Below the pieces are notes generated by a model that made no database searches, was not told the DNA's origin, and saw only the letters and a program-made list of their open reading frames with translations. A stretch of DNA of 54,334 nucleotides from contig VGLJ01000032.1 in NCBI GenBank assembly GCA_016866775.1, positions 1 to 54,334 on the forward strand. The letters run 5' to 3'. The position numbers and the translations under genes were made by a program. Below are positions 7,642 through 17,640 of this stretch, in pieces. Position 1 is the first letter of the stretch, and every line of letters starts with the position of its first letter. Origin of the DNA: Candidatus Rokuibacteriota bacterium. Its GTDB lineage: Bacteria; Methylomirabilota; Methylomirabilia; Rokubacteriales; CSP1-6.

Positions 7642-9047
7642 CCGCGGCGGCGCTCGCGGTCCTCGCGCTCCTCGTTCTTCCCGCCGCCGCACCCGCCGCG
7701 CCGCCCACCCAGGCGCTGCGCGCGGGCGCCGCACGCATGCCGATGCGCGTCCCGCCCGGCACGCCGCTCGCGGGCTACGGCAGCCTGCGCCGGCGCGCGC
7801 TCGTCCCCGACCTCCTCGGCCTCCATCCCCACGCGTTCTGGTTCAAACCGGGCGAGGGCCATCTCGACGAGGTCGCGGTCCGCGCGCTCGTCGTCTACGC
7901 GGGCGAGACACGCGTCACGTGGATCGCCGCCGACCTCATCGCCGTCGATCAGGCGTTCGTGGCCCGCCTCAACGCGCGGCTGGCGGCGAGCGGGATCCGT
8001 GCCGGGGCGCTGATCGTCTCGGCGTCGCACACGCATTCCGGGCCGGGCGCGTTCCTCGACTCGGCGCTGTTCGGTGTCGTCGCGGTCGACCGCGAGGACG
8101 CGATGGTGCGCGACGCGATCCTCGACGCGATGATCGAGGCCGTGCGGCGGGCCGGCGCGCGCGCCCGCGACGCGCAGATCGCGGTCGCGACCGTCGAAGC
8201 GCCGCCGGTGACGCGGAGCCGGCTCGACGGTGGCGTGGACCGCGACGTCGTCGTGGTGCGGCTGACGACGACAGACGGTGAGCCGATCGCCGTCCTGTGG
8301 AACTACGCGATCCACGGGACGATGCTGGGGCCGCGGAACCGGAAGCTGTCGGGCGACGTGATGGGCGTCGCCTCGCGCGCGCTCGAAGCGTCGCTCGGCG
8401 TCCCCGCCCTGTTCGTCAACGGCGCGGTCGGCGACGTCAGCCCGCGCCACCACGGCGCCCAGGAGCAGGAGGCGACGGGTCGCACGCTTGCCGCCGCCGT
8501 CCGCAGAGGGTGGGATGCCGCGGAGGCCCCGGATTCACTCCGCGGCCGGAGCGTGGGAGGCTTGGGGGGCGCGCCTCGGGCCCCCCATGTCGTTGTCCGC
8601 AGCGCGCGCGTGCGCCTGCCGCCGCCCGCCGTGTCGCTGCGCCACTGCGCGGCGCGCTGGATTCCCGGCGCCGTCCGCGTACCGGTCGGCAGCGCGCTCC
8701 CGCAGGACACCGAGATGATCGCGGGCGCCCTCGGACCGGTGGCGTGGCTCACGATGCCCGGCGAGCCGATCACGGCCCTCGGGCAGGAGATCAAGGACAC
8801 GGCGCGCAAGCGGTGGCCGCACGCGTTCGTGGCGAGCGTGTCGAACGATTACCTCGGCTACTTCGTGCGGCCCCAGGACTACGCGAGCTCCGGCTACGTC
8901 ACGTGCGCGGCCCTCTACGGGCCGCAGATCGGCCCGTGCCTCGTGGAGACGGGCGTGACGCTGCTCGACAGCCTGACGAGGGATGGGCCGCGGCTCAGGG
9001 CCGCGGCCCGCGCGCCGGCCTCCTGCGACGAGGTGGCGGCGCGATGA
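7626..9047 (+). CDS. Neutral/alkaline ceramidase-like secreted hydrolase
   Basis: 473 residues. An N-terminal signal peptide (RRRLTAAALAVLALLVLPAAAPA) is followed by a neutral ceramidase type domain. Zinc-ligand regions are visible as SASHTHSGPG, NYAIHGTMLGP and VNGAVGDVSPRHHG. This family hydrolyses the N-acyl bond of ceramide, but many bacterial members have unknown amide substrates, so the exact reaction is uncertain. GTG 7626 is chosen because it places a clean signal peptide first; it overlaps holA by 16 bases. Repeat A2 is inserted in frame at about residues 296-321, between conserved blocks, adding a Gly/Arg-rich stretch. The gene interrupts the usual holA-rpsT neighbourhood, so it may have been gained later. 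Confidence 0.8.
   Translation: MRRRLTAAALAVLALLVLPAAAPAAPPTQALRAGAARMPMRVPPGTPLAGYGSLRRRALVPDLLGLHPHAFWFKPGEGHLDEVAVRALVVYAGETRVTWIAADLIAVDQAFVARLNARLAASGIRAGALIVSASHTHSGPGAFLDSALFGVVAVDREDAMVRDAILDAMIEAVRRAGARARDAQIAVATVEAPPVTRSRLDGGVDRDVVVVRLTTTDGEPIAVLWNYAIHGTMLGPRNRKLSGDVMGVASRALEASLGVPALFVNGAVGDVSPRHHGAQEQEATGRTLAAAVRRGWDAAEAPDSLRGRSVGGLGGAPRAPHVVVRSARVRLPPPAVSLRHCAARWIPGAVRVPVGSALPQDTEMIAGALGPVAWLTMPGEPITALGQEIKDTARKRWPHAFVASVSNDYLGYFVRPQDYASSGYVTCAALYGPQIGPCLVETGVTLLDSLTRDGPRLRAAARAPASCDEVAAR
8512..8587 (+). repeat. Repeat family A, copy A2
   Basis: About 76 bases inside the ceramidase-like gene. It shares CCGGATTCACTCCG, CCGGAGCGTGGGAGGCTTGG and the closing GGGCCCCCCAT with A1 and A3. 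Both hairpins are present but carry one mismatch each, so this copy is older or less constrained. It is read in a different frame from A1, without stops. Confidence 0.8.
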
Positions 9048-9058
9048 CGGCGGCGCGG

Positions 9059-9313
9059 TTACTTCGCGGGGACGAGCCGCCGGGCGAGCGCGGACTTCTT
9101 GCGGGCGGCGGTGTTGCGGTGGATGACGCCCTTGGTGACGGCCTTGTCCAGCGCGCGAATGGCCTCGTGGACGGCGGCCCCGGCGTCGCCGGTGCCGAGC
9201 GCGGCGCGCGCGGTCTTGACGGCGGTGCGCACCTTCGAGCGGACCACCCGGTTGCGAACGCGGCGGCGCTCGTTCTGCCGCATGCGCTTGAGAGCTGACG
9301 ACGTGTTGGCCAA
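9059..9313 (-). CDS. rpsT: 30S ribosomal protein S20
   Basis: 84 residues, highly basic, with the typical start ANTSSALKRMRQNERRRVRNR and the end RKKSALARRLVPAK. S20 binds 16S rRNA early in 30S assembly. The start codon is TTG at 9313-9311, with GGAGGA 7 bases upstream. The E. coli rpsT gene also starts with UUG, where it is linked to feedback control by S20; the same weak start here may serve that role, but this is inference. It lies on the minus strand between holA/ceramidase and murJ, as in many bacteria. Confidence 0.96.
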   Translation of the reverse strand: MANTSSALKRMRQNERRRVRNRVVRSKVRTAVKTARAALGTGDAGAAVHEAIRALDKAVTKGVIHRNTAARKKSALARRLVPAK

Positions 9314-9334
9314 AACGTTTTCCTCCGGCGGAAC

Positions 9335-9363
9335 ATGATGCCCGACGGCCGCGGGCTTTGCAA
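9335..9363 (-). promoter_or_regulatory. Possible sigma-70 promoter of rpsT
   Basis: On the minus strand TTGCAA (9363-9358) and CATCAT (9340-9335) are separated by 17 bases, 22 bases before the rpsT TTG start. Each box matches the consensus at four of six positions. The region overlaps the start of murJ on the other strand. Confidence 0.4.
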
Positions 9364-10923
9364 ATGACGGCGGCGCCGGAGATCATCCGGGCCCTAGGCA
9401 GCATCGGCACCGCCACGCTGCTGAGCCGCGTGCTCGGCTACGTGCGCGACATGGTCGTGGCGCTCGCGTTCGGCGCCGGACCGGTGACCGACGCCTTCTT
9501 CGTCGCCTTCCGCATCCCCAACATTCTCCGGCGCCTGCTCGCCGAAGGGGCCCTCGCGACCGCCGTGATCCCCGTGTTCAGCGACTACCTCGCCAATCGC
9601 ACGCGCGCCGAGCTGGCACGGATGCTCGCGGTCGTCTTCGGCGCCGCGCTCGTGGTGCTGTCGGCGGTCGCCGCGCTCGGCATCGTCACCGCGCCCTGGA
9701 TCGTCCGCGCGATCGCGCCGGGCTTCGCCGCGGACGCGAGCCAGTGGCAGCTCGCCACGCTGCTCACGCGCCTGATGTTTCCCTACCTGCTGCTCGTCGG
9801 CCTCGGCGCGCTGGCGATGGGCGCCCTCCAGGCGCACGGCCGGTTCTTCGCGGCGGCCCTTGGCCCCGCCGTCCTCAACATCGGGATGATCGTGGGCGTG
9901 ACGCTCCTGCGCACGCGTCTCGATCCACCGATCGTGGCGCTCGCGATCGGCGTCCTCGTCGGCGGGCTCGGCCAGATCCTCGTCCAGGTTCCCGGGCTCC
10001 GGCGCGAAGGCCTGCTCGTGGCGCCGGCGCTGGAGCCGCGCCACCCGGTGCTCCGCCGTGTCGTGCGCCTGCTGCTGCCGTCGGTGCTCGGCCTCGCGGC
10101 GGTGCAGGTGAGCGTGTTCGTCAACACGCTGCTCGCCTCGCTGCTCGAGCCGGGCAGCATCTCGTACCTCTACTACGCCGACCGCGTGATGGAGTTCCCG
10201 CTCGGCGTGTTCGGGATCGCGCTGGCCTCCGCGGCGCTGCCCGCGATGGCGCGCCAGGGCGCCACCGGCGACACGCGCGCGATCGCGGACACGCTCGCCT
10301 TCGCGCTGCGCCTGTCGTTCTTCATCGCCGCGCCGGCGACCGTCGGGCTCATTCTGCTGCGCACGCCGATCACGCGGCTGCTCTTCGAGCGCGGCCAGTT
10401 CGGACCCGCGGAGACCGCCGCCACCGCCACGGCGCTCGCGTGGTACGCGGCGGGGCTCGCGGGCTTCTCGGGTGCGCGCATCGCTGCGCAGGCGTTCTAC
10501 GCGCTCAGCGAGCCCGGGACGGCGGTGCGCTGGGGCACCGTATCGATCGGCGCGGGCATCGTCGCGGCCGTTGCGCTCATGGGGCCGCTCGGCCACGCGG
10601 GGCTCGCGGCGGCGTCGTCGGTGGGGGCGTACGTCAACGTGCTGACGCTCATCGCGGCGGCGCGGCGGCGCCTCGGGCGCCTGGGCGGGCGCGCGATGGT
10701 CGCCAGCGCGGCCCGGACGCTCGTCGCGTGCGTCCCGGTGGCCGTGTGGTGCGTGGCGCTGCGGGCGGTCGCGCCGCCGCCGCCGACGTTGCGCGGCGAT
10801 CTCGGCGTCGTCGCGCTCGGTGTCGTCGTCGGCGCGCTGATCTTCTGGATCGCGAGCGCGCTCCTCCGGGCGCCGGAGCGCGCCGCGCTCGCCGCGATCT
10901 TGCCCCGCCGTCGGCGAGCGTGA
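9364..10923 (+). CDS. murJ: Lipid II flippase MurJ
   Basis: 519 residues with about 14 hydrophobic segments. MurJ moves the peptidoglycan precursor lipid II across the inner membrane. The family opening ALGSIGTATLLSRVLGYVRD, then AFGAGPVTDAFFVAFRIPN and LRRLLAEGALATAVIPVF, is clear, as is PSVLGLAAVQVSVFVNTLLA later. These N-terminal arginines and the DAF motif belong to the central cavity in studied MurJ proteins. ATG 9364 is preferred over TTG 9358. It diverges from rpsT. Confidence 0.95.
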   Translation: MTAAPEIIRALGSIGTATLLSRVLGYVRDMVVALAFGAGPVTDAFFVAFRIPNILRRLLAEGALATAVIPVFSDYLANRTRAELARMLAVVFGAALVVLSAVAALGIVTAPWIVRAIAPGFAADASQWQLATLLTRLMFPYLLLVGLGALAMGALQAHGRFFAAALGPAVLNIGMIVGVTLLRTRLDPPIVALAIGVLVGGLGQILVQVPGLRREGLLVAPALEPRHPVLRRVVRLLLPSVLGLAAVQVSVFVNTLLASLLEPGSISYLYYADRVMEFPLGVFGIALASAALPAMARQGATGDTRAIADTLAFALRLSFFIAAPATVGLILLRTPITRLLFERGQFGPAETAATATALAWYAAGLAGFSGARIAAQAFYALSEPGTAVRWGTVSIGAGIVAAVALMGPLGHAGLAAASSVGAYVNVLTLIAAARRRLGRLGGRAMVASAARTLVACVPVAVWCVALRAVAPPPPTLRGDLGVVALGVVVGALIFWIASALLRAPERAALAAILPRRRRA

Positions 10924-10987
10924 TAGGCTCCGAAGTGGTCACTCTCGTCGCCCCTTCGAACGGACGGACCGCGCCCCGGATCGCTTG

Positions 10988-11872
10988 ATGGATCCCGTGG
11001 CCGGGTTTCTCGGCGCCCTCCAGACGGAGCGGGGGGCGTCCCGGCACACGCTGACCGCTTACCGCCGCGACCTCACCGACTTCACGCGGTTCGTCACGCG
11101 CGCCGGGCGTACGCTCGGCGACGTCCGCGCCGATGACGTCGTGTCGTACCTCGAGCACGCGCGTGCGCGCGGCCTGAAGCCCGCGAGTATCGCGCGGCGA
11201 CTCGCCGCGGTGCGCGGCCTCTATCGCCATCTCGTGCGCGAGGAGGCGCTGCGCCGCGATCCGACCGAGCACGTCGACAGCCCGCGCTCCGTGCGCGCGC
11301 TGCCGAAGACGCTCTCACGCGAGGCCGCGGCGGCCCTGGTCGAGGCGATCACCGGCGAGGAGCCGCGCGCGGTGCGCGACCGCACGCTGCTCGAGGTGCT
11401 CTACGCGACGGGCATGCGCGCCTCGGAGTGTCTCGGCCTGCGGCTCGAGGACGTGAACCTCAACGCGGGCTACGCGCTGTGCACGGGCAAGGGGAAGAAG
11501 CAGCGCATCGTGCCGCTCGGCGACGAGGCGGAGCGCTGCCTGCGCGGGTATCTCGAGACCGCGCGGCCGGCGTTCACGCGCGCGCGCGATTGCGGGCGGC
11601 TCTTCGTGAACCCGCGCGGCGGGCCGCTCTCGCGGCAGTCGTTGTGGGTCATCGTGCGCCGCGCGGCGGCGGTCGCCGGACTGCGCAAGAAGATCTCGCC
11701 GCACGTGCTCCGGCATTCGTTCGCCAGCCACCTGCTCGAAGGCAAGGCGGACCTCCGCGCCGTACAGGCGATGCTCGGCCACGCCGACATCGCGACGACG
11801 CAGATCTACACCCATCTGCCCTCCGACACGCTCAAGCGCGTGTATCGCGAGGCGCATCCGCGAGCGCGATGA
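10988..11872 (+). CDS. xerD: Site-specific tyrosine recombinase XerD
   Basis: 294 residues. Xer recombinases resolve chromosome dimers at dif near division. The N-terminal SAM-like core-binding domain (LQTERGASRHTLTAYRRDL) precedes the catalytic domain. The catalytic Arg is in YATGMRASECLGL, the second box is HVLRHSFASHLLEGKADLR, and the nucleophilic Tyr is in LGHADIATTQIYTHL. The end HPRAR and the ADLRAVQAMLGH block are closer to XerD than XerC as I know them, but the two are hard to tell apart. ATG 10988 is preferred over TTG 10985. The stop overlaps the next start (ATGA). Confidence 0.9.
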   Translation: MDPVAGFLGALQTERGASRHTLTAYRRDLTDFTRFVTRAGRTLGDVRADDVVSYLEHARARGLKPASIARRLAAVRGLYRHLVREEALRRDPTEHVDSPRSVRALPKTLSREAAAALVEAITGEEPRAVRDRTLLEVLYATGMRASECLGLRLEDVNLNAGYALCTGKGKKQRIVPLGDEAERCLRGYLETARPAFTRARDCGRLFVNPRGGPLSRQSLWVIVRRAAAVAGLRKKISPHVLRHSFASHLLEGKADLRAVQAMLGHADIATTQIYTHLPSDTLKRVYREAHPRAR

Positions 11873-13623
11873 CCCGCCGGGCGACCCTGCCGCGCACGAA
11901 GCCCCGGCGTCCGCGCGCGACGTACCCCCAGGTGGACGTCGGCGCCGCGGCGCTCGTGGACGCCGCGGTGCTCGCCGTGCCGGCGTCGATCTCCGTGGCC
12001 GACGCGCTCGCCAAGGCGCGTCGCCGAGATGTCCACGTGCTCGTGGCGGCCGATGCGCTCATTCTCCGCGACGATCTCGCGCGTGCCGCGAGCCTCGGCA
12101 TCGGCGGCGCGCGCGCGCGGATGCTGGCGCGGCCGATCCCGCTCGTCGACGCGGACGCGAGCGAAGTCGTCGTCCGCCGCCACCTCGGCGCGGGCGCGCC
12201 ACTCGTCGCCGTCCGTGACGGCCGCCGCGTGATCGGAGCGATCAGCGCCGGCACGGCGGCCGGCGACGGGGGAATCTCGCTGACCGATCGTCTCGGACGA
12301 CGCCTGCCGGCGGCCGCGCTCAACGTGCTCGACACGGCGGCGCGGGTGGCCGCGGAGCGCGGCGCGCGCGCGTATCTCGCGGGCGGCATCGTCCGTGATG
12401 CGCTCGCGGACCGGCTTGGACATGGGGGCCCCGCAACACACAGGCCCGCCTTCGGCGGGACGGACCCTCAATCCCCCACCGCGTCGCCCGACCTCGACGT
12501 GGTCGTCGAAGGTGACGGCCCCGGCGTCGCGCGCGCGCTCGCCGATGCGCTCGTCGCGCCGCTGGTCGAGCACGCGCGGTTCCTGACCGCCACGGTGGGG
12601 CCCACGTCCGCCGGACGCATCGACGTGGCGACCGCGCGGAGCGAGCGCTACGAGGGACGGGGCACGCTGCCACGCGTGATGCCGTCGTCCATCGAGCAGG
12701 ACCTGCGGCGCCGCGACTTCACGGTCAACGCGATGGCGGTCGAGCTCGCCTCGGGACGCCTGGAGCTGCTCGATCCGCATGGCGGCCGCTCGGATCTCGC
12801 GACCAGGACCTTGCGGATCCTGCATCCGGCCTCGTTCGTGGAGGATCCGACGCGCATGTTTCGCGCCGCGCGCTACGCGGTGCGCCTCGGCCTCGGACCG
12901 GACGCGTGGACGACGCGGTGTCAGGAACGGGCGCTGTCGCTGGCGCCGTATCCCGCGCTCTCCGGCGCCCGGCTCCTGGGCGAGCTCACGCGCATCCTCG
13001 CCGAGCCGCGCCCGGATCTCGTGCTCGTGCGCCTCGGCGCCGGCGGCGTCTATCGGCTCCTCGATCCGCGCTATCGCTTCGGCCGCGCCGCCCGCGCGCG
13101 CCTGAGCGCGCTGCCCGGCGCGCTCGCGCAGGGGGGTGGCGTGGGGCCCTCAGGCTCAAAGGGCTTTGCCACCGAACTGTTGCTGGTGGCGCTCCTCGCC
13201 GGCCAGCCCGGTGAGGTCATCGCCGCCGCGCTGCGGCGCCTCGACGTCACCGGCGAGCCGCTCGCGCGGATCACGCGCGCGATCGCCGAGCGCGCGTCGC
13301 TGGCACGCGTGCTGGCGTCTCCGGCGCGCATCAGCGAACGTGCGCGCGCGGTGCGCGGACGCCCCACGCTCCACCTCGCCGCCGTCTGGCTCGACGCCCC
13401 GGCCGAGGTGCGCCGGCAGCTGGATGCCGTCCGCGACGCGCTGCCGGTGCGCGCGACGTTGCGAGGCGACGAGGTCATCGGGCTCGGCGTGCCGGCGGGA
13501 CCGGCGGTGGCGGCCGTGCTCGAGGCGCTCAGGGACGCGCAGCTCGACGGCGAGGTGACCGGGCGAAGCGAGGAAGAGGCCTTCGTTCGTACGTGGGCCG
13601 AACACACGAGAAAGGAGCGCTGA
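11869..13623 (+). CDS. CBS-domain tRNA nucleotidyltransferase / poly(A) polymerase family protein
   Basis: 584 residues. Residues 1-130 look like a CBS domain pair ([20 protein letters not shown] ... [16 protein letters not shown]). A class II nucleotidyltransferase head follows ([15 protein letters not shown]; catalytic acids in [44 protein letters not shown]). It adds CCA, CC or A to tRNA 3' ends; the specificity cannot be read here. Relatives with CBS usually carry an N-terminal DHH phosphoesterase domain as well; this one starts directly at CBS. Repeat B1 is inserted between the GGIVRD motif and the catalytic DLD, a place that is normally about 10 residues long. A possible second repeat (13131-13163) sits in the C-terminal part. 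Start ATG 11869 overlaps the xerD stop. Confidence 0.85.
   Translation: MTRRATLPRTKPRRPRATYPQVDVGAAALVDAAVLAVPASISVADALAKARRRDVHVLVAADALILRDDLARAASLGIGGARARMLARPIPLVDADASEVVVRRHLGAGAPLVAVRDGRRVIGAISAGTAAGDGGISLTDRLGRRLPAAALNVLDTAARVAAERGARAYLAGGIVRDALADRLGHGGPATHRPAFGGTDPQSPTASPDLDVVVEGDGPGVARALADALVAPLVEHARFLTATVGPTSAGRIDVATARSERYEGRGTLPRVMPSSIEQDLRRRDFTVNAMAVELASGRLELLDPHGGRSDLATRTLRILHPASFVEDPTRMFRAARYAVRLGLGPDAWTTRCQERALSLAPYPALSGARLLGELTRILAEPRPDLVLVRLGAGGVYRLLDPRYRFGRAARARLSALPGALAQGGGVGPSGSKGFATELLLVALLAGQPGEVIAAALRRLDVTGEPLARITRAIAERASLARVLASPARISERARAVRGRPTLHLAAVWLDAPAEVRRQLDAVRDALPVRATLRGDEVIGLGVPAGPAVAAVLEALRDAQLDGEVTGRSEEEAFVRTWAEHTRKER
12417..12478 (-). repeat. Repeat family B, copy B1
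   Basis: Read on the minus strand: TGGGGGATTGAGGGTCC, an inner hairpin CCCGCCGAAGGCGGG, then TGCGGGGCCCCCATGTCCA. The two ends match B2 and B3; the inner hairpin is extra. It is open in the tRNA nucleotidyltransferase frame and adds about 20 residues ([20 protein letters not shown]) between two active-site motifs. Confidence 0.75.
13131..13163 (+). repeat. Possible degenerate repeat B fragment
   Basis: GGCGTGGGGCCCTCAGG and CTCAAAGG resemble the right half of B2 (GTTGTGGGGCCCCATG, TTCAACGG). It encodes a Gly-rich [11 protein letters not shown] loop in the C-terminal part of the tRNA nucleotidyltransferase. Similarity is partial. Confidence 0.35.
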
Positions 13624-13625
13624 CC

Positions 13626-15229
<1,604 letters not shown>

Positions 15230-15233
<4 letters not shown>

Positions 15234-16081
15234 CGACGACCGCGGCCGTCCACGTCGGGTCCGTCACCATCGGCGGCGGCGCGCCCCTCGCGCTGATCGG
15301 CGGCCCCTGCGCGATCGAGAACGAGCGGCACGCGCTGATGACGGCCGAGCGGCTCACGCGGATCGCCGCCGATCGCAAGGTGCCGTTCATCTACAAGTCG
15401 TCCTACGACAAGGCCAACCGCTCGTCGATCAACAGCTATCGCGGTCCCGGGCTCGTGGAGGGCTTACGTATCCTGAGGAAGGTGAAGGAGACCCTCCGCG
15501 TGCCGGTGCTCTCGGACGTCCACCAGGCGAGCGAGGTGGATCCGGCCGCGGACGTGCTCGACGTCCTCCAGATCCCGGCCTTCCTGTGCCGGCAGACGGA
15601 TCTGATCCTCACGGCCGCGGCCACGGGCAAGCCCGTCAACGTGAAGAAGGGCCAGTTCGTGGCGCCCAAGGACATGAAGAACGTCGTGGAGAAGATCCGC
15701 GCGAAGAAGAACGAGGCCATCCTCCTCACGGAGCGTGGCACGACGTTCGGCTACAACAACCTCGTCGTCGACATGCGCGGGCTCGCCGACATGCAGGCAC
15801 TCGGCGTGCCGGTCGTGTTCGACGCGACCCACTCCGTGCAGCTCCCCGGCGGCGCGGGCGACCGCTCCGGCGGCGAGCGCGCGTACGTCCCCGCGCTGGC
15901 GCGCGCGGCCGTGGCGTTCGGCATCGACGCGCTCTTCATGGAGATGCACGAGGACCCCGACCGCACGATGCCCGACGGCCAGCCGCTCTCCGACGGTCCG
16001 AACATGCTGCGCATCGACGATCTGCCGCGGCTTCTCGACGAGCTGCTGGGCATCGCCGCCGCGCTGGGCCCGCGCGCGTGA
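15230..16081 (+). CDS. kdsA: 3-deoxy-8-phosphooctulonate synthase (Kdo-8-P synthase)
   Basis: 283 residues. It condenses phosphoenolpyruvate with arabinose-5-phosphate to make Kdo-8-phosphate for LPS inner core. Signature segments: [71 protein letters not shown] and [15 protein letters not shown] Cys follows GGP near the N-terminus, as in metal-dependent forms of the enzyme; that assignment is tentative. It is translationally coupled to pyrG before it and kdsD after it (GTGA overlaps). Confidence 0.97.
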
Positions 16082-17049
16082 GCGAGCGGCTCCAGGAGCT
16101 GGCGCGCCGGGTGCTCGAGATCGAGGCGCAAGCGATCCTCGCGCTGGTCCCGAAGCTCGACGAACGCTTCGCGACCGCCGTCGACTGCCTGCATCGCTGC
16201 AAGGGCCGCGTGATCGTCACCGGGATGGGCAAGTCGGGGTTGATCGGCCGCAAGATCGCCGCGACGTTCGCGTCGACCGGCACGCCCGCGTACTTCCTGC
16301 ACCCCGCCGAGGGGGTGCACGGCGACCTCGGCATGCTCGCGCGCGGCGACGTCCTGCTCGCGCTCTCGAACTCCGGCGAGACCGACGAGCTGCTCGCGAT
16401 CGTGGGGGCGATCAAGCGGCTCGACGTCCCCATCGTGCTGCTCACCGGCCGCCCGGATTCGCCGCTCGCCCGCGTCTCCCACGTGGTGATCGACGTCGCG
16501 GTGCCCCAGGAAGCATGCCCGATGAACCTCGCGCCGACGTCGAGCACGACCGCCGCCCTCGCGATGGGGGACGCGCTCGCCATGGCGCTGCTCGAGCTCC
16601 GCGGACTGCGTCCCGAGGACTATGCCGAGCTGCATCCCAGCGGCGCGCTCGGGTGGCGCAGCCTCGTCCGGGTGGCCGATCTCATGATCACGGGCGAGGC
16701 GCTGCCGGTCGTCGCGGACGACGCTCCCCTGAAGGACGTCGTGGAGGAGATGACCAGAAAGCTGAAGGGGATGACCACGGTCGTCGATCAGCGCGGCCGC
16801 CTCGTCGGCGTCATCACCGACGGCGACCTGCGCCGGCTGATGCTCCGTGGCGAGGCCGTCGACACGCTGCGGGCGGCGGACTTCGCCTCGCGCTCGCCGA
16901 AGACGATCGCCGCCGACGCGCTCGCCGCGCAGGCGCTCGAGATCATGGAACAGTCCGGCCCGATCACGAGCCTGGTGGTCGTCGACGAGGCCGGCCGCCC
17001 CGCCGGAGTGCTGCACATGCACGACATCCTCCGCGCGAAGATCCTCTAG
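16078..17049 (+). CDS. kdsD: Arabinose-5-phosphate isomerase
   Basis: 323 residues. It converts ribulose-5-phosphate to arabinose-5-phosphate, the substrate of KdsA next door. An SIS domain (residues about 35-170: [51 protein letters not shown]) is followed by [10 protein letters not shown] and two CBS domains (about 205-323). The phosphatase KdsC, which normally follows, is not in this cluster. GTG 16078 overlaps the kdsA stop. Confidence 0.96.
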   Translation: MSERLQELARRVLEIEAQAILALVPKLDERFATAVDCLHRCKGRVIVTGMGKSGLIGRKIAATFASTGTPAYFLHPAEGVHGDLGMLARGDVLLALSNSGETDELLAIVGAIKRLDVPIVLLTGRPDSPLARVSHVVIDVAVPQEACPMNLAPTSSTTAALAMGDALAMALLELRGLRPEDYAELHPSGALGWRSLVRVADLMITGEALPVVADDAPLKDVVEEMTRKLKGMTTVVDQRGRLVGVITDGDLRRLMLRGEAVDTLRAADFASRSPKTIAADALAAQALEIMEQSGPITSLVVVDEAGRPAGVLHMHDILRAKIL

Positions 17050-17066
17050 CTTTTTCCGGCCCGTGG

Positions 17067-17087
17067 TAGGCTGGTACTGAAATTGCA
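17067..17087 (+). promoter_or_regulatory. Promoter-like region before lptC (sigma-54-like and extended -10)
   Basis: TGGTACTGAAATTGCA (17072-17087) matches the sigma-54 -24/-12 pattern with correct GG-to-GC spacing and one deviation (T for C in TGGCAC). The same bases also contain TGG-TACTGA, an extended -10 type box. A sigma-54 start would fall near 17098, inside the codons after ATG 17089, so that reading would need the in-frame GTG 17107 as start. Function unproven. Confidence 0.35.
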
Positions 17088-17088
17088 C

Positions 17089-17640
17089 ATGCGTCGCCTA
17101 GCCCACGTGATCCTCGCGGTCGTGCTCGTGTTCGTGCTGGTGGTCGCGGCCACCCTGTACACGAGCACCCGGGCCCGCGAGGTGGAGCCGGTCGTCGGGC
17201 CGGCCCCCGTCAAAGCCGATCTCAACGTCAAGGAAGTACGGATCGAGGAAGAGGCGGGGAAGGTGCGCTGGCGGCTGACCGCCGAGCAGGCGCTGATGTG
17301 GGACGAGAAGGGCGCGGGCCGCAGCGAGTTGAAGCGCGTCAGCGTCGAGGTCGACGAGCCCGAGCGCTCGTGGAGCATCGTGGGCGACACGGCGGAGTAC
17401 CTCCAGAAGGAGAAGAGGATCGAGCTCCGCGGCAACGTGGTGGTGACGTCCAGCGACGGGCTCAAGCTCGAGACCGACGTCCTCCGCTGGCATGGCGAGG
17501 AGCGGCGCCTGTGGACGGACTCCCCGGTGACCCTCAGCGCGCCGGGCGGCGTGGTGCGCGGACAGACCCTCGAACTCGCGATGGCGAGCGACGCCACGAC
17601 GATCGGCGGCCGGGTGCGCGCACGCTTCGAGAGGCGATGA
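17089..17640 (+). CDS. lptC: LPS export ABC transporter periplasmic protein LptC
   Basis: 183 residues with one N-terminal membrane helix (HVILAVVLVFVLVVAATLYT) and a periplasmic beta-jellyroll domain. LptC receives LPS from LptB2FG and passes it to LptA. Family features are weak in sequence but clear in pattern: VRIEEEAGKVRWRLTAEQA, TAEYLQKEKRIELRGNVVVT and LETDVLRWHGEERRLWTDSP. The place between kdsD and lptA is classical. The stop overlaps the lptA start (ATGA). Confidence 0.92.
   Translation: MRRLAHVILAVVLVFVLVVAATLYTSTRAREVEPVVGPAPVKADLNVKEVRIEEEAGKVRWRLTAEQALMWDEKGAGRSELKRVSVEVDEPERSWSIVGDTAEYLQKEKRIELRGNVVVTSSDGLKLETDVLRWHGEERRLWTDSPVTLSAPGGVVRGQTLELAMASDATTIGGRVRARFERR

Noticed and set aside
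10988-11872. Integrase of a mobile element
   Set aside because: The tyrosine recombinase has XerD-type motifs and housekeeping neighbours (murJ, tRNA nucleotidyltransferase, pyrG); no attachment-site repeats or phage genes are nearby.
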